DNA of 9,605 nucleotides from Hyphomicrobiaceae bacterium UBA4460 (GTDB lineage Bacteria; Pseudomonadota; Alphaproteobacteria; Rhizobiales; Methyloligellaceae): NCBI GenBank assembly GCA_002390155.1, contig DGOS01000013.1, positions 7,444 to 17,048 on the forward strand, given 5' to 3'. This document shows, piece after piece, positions 7,043 through 9,605 of this stretch. The notes below the pieces were generated by a model that searched no databases, had not been told where the DNA came from, and saw only the letters and a list, made by a program, of their open reading frames with translations. Numbering within the stretch: position 1 is the first letter of the stretch; each line of letters starts with the position of its first letter. The position numbers were made by a program, and so were the translations under genes.

Positions 7043-7813
7043 ATGGCCAAGCTTGAGATTTATCAATTTCCGACGCGGAGCGACAATTACGGGGTTTTGA
7101 TCCACGATCCCGACACCGGGGCCACGGCGGCGATCGACGCGCCCGAGGCGGCGCCCATCCTGGCGGCGCTGTTCGACAAGGGATGGCGGCTGACCGACAT
7201 TCTCGTCACCCATCACCATGCCGATCATACGGCGGGCATCGACGCTCTGAAGAAAAAGACCGGCTGCACGGTCTATGGACCGGCGCGCGAGGCCGGACTT
7301 ATCCCCGGGCTCGACGTGGAGGTGAAGGAAGGCGACACGGTTGCCATAGGTCATGCCGATGGCCGCGTCATCGAGACGCCGGGCCATACGCGCGGGCATG
7401 TGAGCTACCACTTCCCGGACGAGAATGCGGTGTTCGTGGGCGACACGCTGTTTTCGGTGGGGTGTGGCAGGCTGCTGGAGGGCAATGCGCCGACCATGTG
7501 GGCTTCGTTATCGAAGCTGGCCGTGCTGCCGCCGCAGACGGAGGTCTATTGCGGTCACGAATACACGAACGCCAATTGCCGCTTCGCGCTCACCATCGAG
7601 CCCGACAATGCGGCGCTACAAGCCCGCGCCGCGCAAGTTGCGCAGAACGATGCGACAGGCGCGCCGTCGCTGCCGACGACGATCGGTCAAGAGCTTGCAA
7701 CGAATCCGTTCCTGCGAGCCTCGAGCCCGGAGATCCAAGCGCGGCTCGGCATGGAAGGGCGCCCGCTCGGAGAGATTTTCGCCGAGGTGCGGACGCGCAA
7801 GGACAATTTCTAG
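7043..7813 (+). CDS. gloB: Hydroxyacylglutathione hydrolase (glyoxalase II)
   Basis: A 256-residue metallo-beta-lactamase-fold enzyme that hydrolyses S-lactoylglutathione to D-lactate and glutathione, the second step of methylglyoxal detoxification in the cytosol. The metal motif THHHADH gives H57, H59, D61 and H62; H115 (PGHTRGH), D134 (VGDTLFSVGCGRL) and H172 (YCGHEYT) complete the dinuclear site. The C-terminal glyoxalase II domain, with NPFLRA and the ending FAEVRTRKDNF, separates it from general beta-lactamase-like hydrolases. The ATG at 7043 has a ribosome site; a GTG immediately before it is a less likely start. It is probably co-transcribed with the DUF985 cupin that overlaps its stop. 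The chaC-like gene in the same window is another glutathione-linked enzyme, though not in the same operon. Confidence 0.95.
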   Translation: MAKLEIYQFPTRSDNYGVLIHDPDTGATAAIDAPEAAPILAALFDKGWRLTDILVTHHHADHTAGIDALKKKTGCTVYGPAREAGLIPGLDVEVKEGDTVAIGHADGRVIETPGHTRGHVSYHFPDENAVFVGDTLFSVGCGRLLEGNAPTMWASLSKLAVLPPQTEVYCGHEYTNANCRFALTIEPDNAALQARAAQVAQNDATGAPSLPTTIGQELATNPFLRASSPEIQARLGMEGRPLGEIFAEVRTRKDNF

Positions 7814-8256
7814 TGGGCAAGATGCCGAGCGGGGGTAAGACGCCGACCGCTGACGAAGTGATCGCGCATCTGAAGCTTCAACCCCATCCCGAAGGCGGCT
7901 GGTTCCGCGAGACCTTCCGGGACGAAACCGGTCCCGAGAACCGCGGGCATTCCACCGCGATCCTCTTTTTGCTCAAGGCCGGCGAGGTGTCCCACTGGCA
8001 CCGCATCGATGCGGTCGAGATGTGGCACTGGCACGCCGGCGCGCCGCTCCTCCTGGAGGTCGCCGACAAGGCCGGCCGTCACGAACTTCGGGTAGGGCCG
8101 GATATTTTCGGCGGGGAGCATCCGCAAGGCCGTGTGCCGGCGGGGGCGTGGCAAGCTGCGCGCAGTCTCGGTGACTGGACGCTCGTGGGCTGCACGGTGG
8201 CGCCCGGCTTCCATTTCGACAAGTTCGAGCTCGCCCCTCAAGGCTGGAAGCCCTGA
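7813..8256 (+). CDS. DUF985 cupin-fold protein
   Basis: A 147-residue protein of the DUF985 (Cupin_5) family, a small single-domain cupin of unknown biochemical role. The family signature LKLQPHPEGGWFRETFR (20-36) is followed by SHWHRIDAVEMWHWHAG (60-76), whose H61, H63, E69 and H72 could bind a metal, and by a C-terminal block running PAGAWQAARSLGDWTLVGCTVAPGF. I favour the GTG at 7813, which shares one base with the gloB TAG, because AAGGA (7799-7803) lies 9 bases upstream; the ATG at 7822 would give 144 residues but has no well-placed ribosome site. Overlap with gloB suggests one transcript and perhaps a related job, but no function should be assumed. Confidence 0.88.
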   Translation: MGKMPSGGKTPTADEVIAHLKLQPHPEGGWFRETFRDETGPENRGHSTAILFLLKAGEVSHWHRIDAVEMWHWHAGAPLLLEVADKAGRHELRVGPDIFGGEHPQGRVPAGAWQAARSLGDWTLVGCTVAPGFHFDKFELAPQGWKP

Positions 8257-8276
8257 GGGACGAACGTCCGTGTTTT
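8235..8276 (+). terminator. Terminator hairpins between the cupin gene and phaB
   Basis: CCCTCA (8235-8240) and GGCT (8242-8245) pair with AGCC (8249-8252) and TGAGGG (8254-8259): ten pairs, one A-C mismatch and a three-base loop, spanning the cupin stop codon. A second small stem GGACG/CGTCC (8258-8269) shares two bases with the first, so the two exclude each other. TTTT follows at 8273-8276. This fits an intrinsic terminator for the plus-strand operon and may also block transcripts coming from phaB. Confidence 0.55.
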
Positions 8277-8997
8277 AGTCGGAGAGCTGACCGCCGTTGA
8301 TGGTCAGCGTCGTGCCGGTGATCCAAGCGGATTCATCGGCGGCGAGGAACACCACGCAGCGGGCGACTTCTTCCGCTTCGCCGAGGCGGCCTACCGGGAT
8401 CTGGCCGACGATGTGATCCATGACCTTCTCCGGCACGTTGGCCAGGAGCTCGGTCGCCACGTAGCCGGGGGCGATGGCGTTGGCAGTGATGCCCTTGCGT
8501 GCGCCTTCAAGCGCGATGGCGCGGGTGAAGCCGATCATGCCGGCCTTGGCGGCGCAGTAATTGGACAAGCCCATCATGCCCTGCTGGCCGTTGATCGACG
8601 AGATCGAGATGATGCGCCCGAAACCACGCTCGCGCATGCCGTTGATGACTTGGCGGCTCACGTTGAACACCGAATCGAGATTGGTGCGGATGACCTGGTT
8701 CCACTGCTCTTCGGTCATCTTGTGGAGCGTGGCGTCGCGCGAGATGCCGGCATTGTTGACCAGCACATCGATGGGGCCGACTTCGTTCTCGACAGCCGCG
8801 ACACCCTGTTCGCAGGCCTGGTAATCGCCGACGTCCCACTTGAAGACCGGGATGCCGGTCTCCTTCTTGAAAGCGTTCGCGGCGTCATCGTTGCCGGCAT
8901 AAGTCGCGGCAACGCTGTAGCCCGCATCCTTCAGCCCCTTGCTGCAGGCGGCTCCAATGCCGCGCGTACCACCAGTGACAAGTGCCACCCGTCCCAT
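8275..8997 (-). CDS. phaB: Acetoacetyl-CoA reductase (PhaB)
   Basis: A 240-residue short-chain dehydrogenase that reduces acetoacetyl-CoA to (R)-3-hydroxybutyryl-CoA, normally with NADPH, for polyhydroxybutyrate synthesis. The cofactor motif TGGTRGIG is at residues 8-15, NNAG at 81-84, and the catalytic tetrad is N106, S134, Y147 and K151. SSINGQQGMMGLSNYCAAKAG matches the PhaB form rather than FabG, and the C-terminus ITGTTLTINGGQLSD is typical. GGAGG (9003-9007) lies 5 bases before the ATG at 8997. It follows phaA on the same strand, 111 bases away. A FabG-like role in fatty acid synthesis is the main alternative; the neighbour makes PhaB much more likely. Confidence 0.94.
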   Translation of the reverse strand: MGRVALVTGGTRGIGAACSKGLKDAGYSVAATYAGNDDAANAFKKETGIPVFKWDVGDYQACEQGVAAVENEVGPIDVLVNNAGISRDATLHKMTEEQWNQVIRTNLDSVFNVSRQVINGMRERGFGRIISISSINGQQGMMGLSNYCAAKAGMIGFTRAIALEGARKGITANAIAPGYVATELLANVPEKVMDHIVGQIPVGRLGEAEEVARCVVFLAADESAWITGTTLTINGGQLSD

Positions 8998-9002
8998 AGC
9001 TT

Positions 9003-9007
9003 CCTCC
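9003..9007 (-). promoter_or_regulatory. Ribosome binding site of phaB
   Basis: GGAGG on the minus strand, within a longer AGGGAGGAA stretch (9001-9009), 5 bases before the ATG. It is a strong site, so phaB need not rely on coupling to phaA. Confidence 0.75.
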
Positions 9008-9053
9008 CTTGGCGCACATCGGCGCCCGTTTCCTCAAAAACAAATTGGCGTAA

Positions 9054-9074
9054 GGGGCGGCTCTCGGCCGCCCC
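9054..9074 (-). other. Hairpin between phaA and phaB
   Basis: GGGGCGGC (9054-9061) and GCCGCCCC (9067-9074) form a perfect 8-pair stem with a 5-base loop in the phaA-phaB spacer. On the minus strand it is followed after about 12 bases by a run of five T residues (9036-9040). It could be a partial terminator that lowers phaB relative to phaA, or an mRNA-end protector. A weaker imperfect stem (9085-9110) covers the phaA stop. Confidence 0.5.
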
Positions 9075-9108
9075 ACACCAAATCAACTGCCCTTACAAGA
9101 GGGGCAAG

Positions 9109-9605
<497 letters not shown>

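Noticed and set aside
7183..7812. Plus-strand frame continuous with the cupin gene through gloB
   Set aside because: It is the out-of-frame reading of gloB that happens to stay open into DUF985; homology begins only near 7860, so this is not a fusion protein.

Overview
This is a high-GC, densely packed stretch of bacterial chromosome, most likely from an alphaproteobacterium and probably the order Hyphomicrobiales. That placement is inferred from GC-rich codon use, the hisC-tyrA block divergent from metX-metW, the phaA-phaB pair, and the type of GGDEF/EAL protein. No RNA gene, insertion sequence, phage gene, CRISPR array or attachment site was seen. No gap between genes exceeds 200 bases.

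Layout from left to right. (1) Bases 1-1582 (+): the C-terminal part of a c-di-GMP signalling protein with a PAS-like remnant, a degenerate GGDEF domain and an intact-looking EAL domain. (2) Bases 1579-4165 (-): an amino-acid operon transcribed hisC -> tyrA -> chaC-like. hisC and tyrA share an ATGA overlap, and tyrA and chaC are 8 bases apart. (3) Bases 4166-4354: a divergent control region with short repeats, a perfect TATAAT box, a GC-rich hairpin and a tiny upstream ORF abutting metX. (4) Bases 4355-6198 (+): metX-metW for methionine synthesis. (5) Bases 6195-6938 (-): a SAM-methyltransferase-like protein of unknown substrate. (6) Bases 7043-8256 (+): glyoxalase II (gloB) followed by a DUF985 cupin whose likely GTG start overlaps the gloB stop. 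(7) Bases 8275-9605 (-): phaB and the 3' part of phaA, making the acetyl-CoA to 3-hydroxybutyryl-CoA branch of polyhydroxybutyrate synthesis.

The gene content is mostly housekeeping and accessory metabolism: aromatic amino acids or histidine, methionine, glutathione and methylglyoxal handling (ChaC-like cyclotransferase and glyoxalase II), and carbon storage. The genes alternate in strand. Three convergent junctions are very tight: two share stop codons in a 4-base overlap, and the third has an 18-base gap. Two of the three carry a strong hairpin over the stop codons.

I found no convincing evidence for a wholly new biological system. The best leads are the GGDEF domain that lost its active site but kept an exactly spaced RxxD inhibitory-site motif, the metX leader (hairpin plus a 7-codon ORF ending in ATGA), and the uncharacterised methyltransferase beside gloB.
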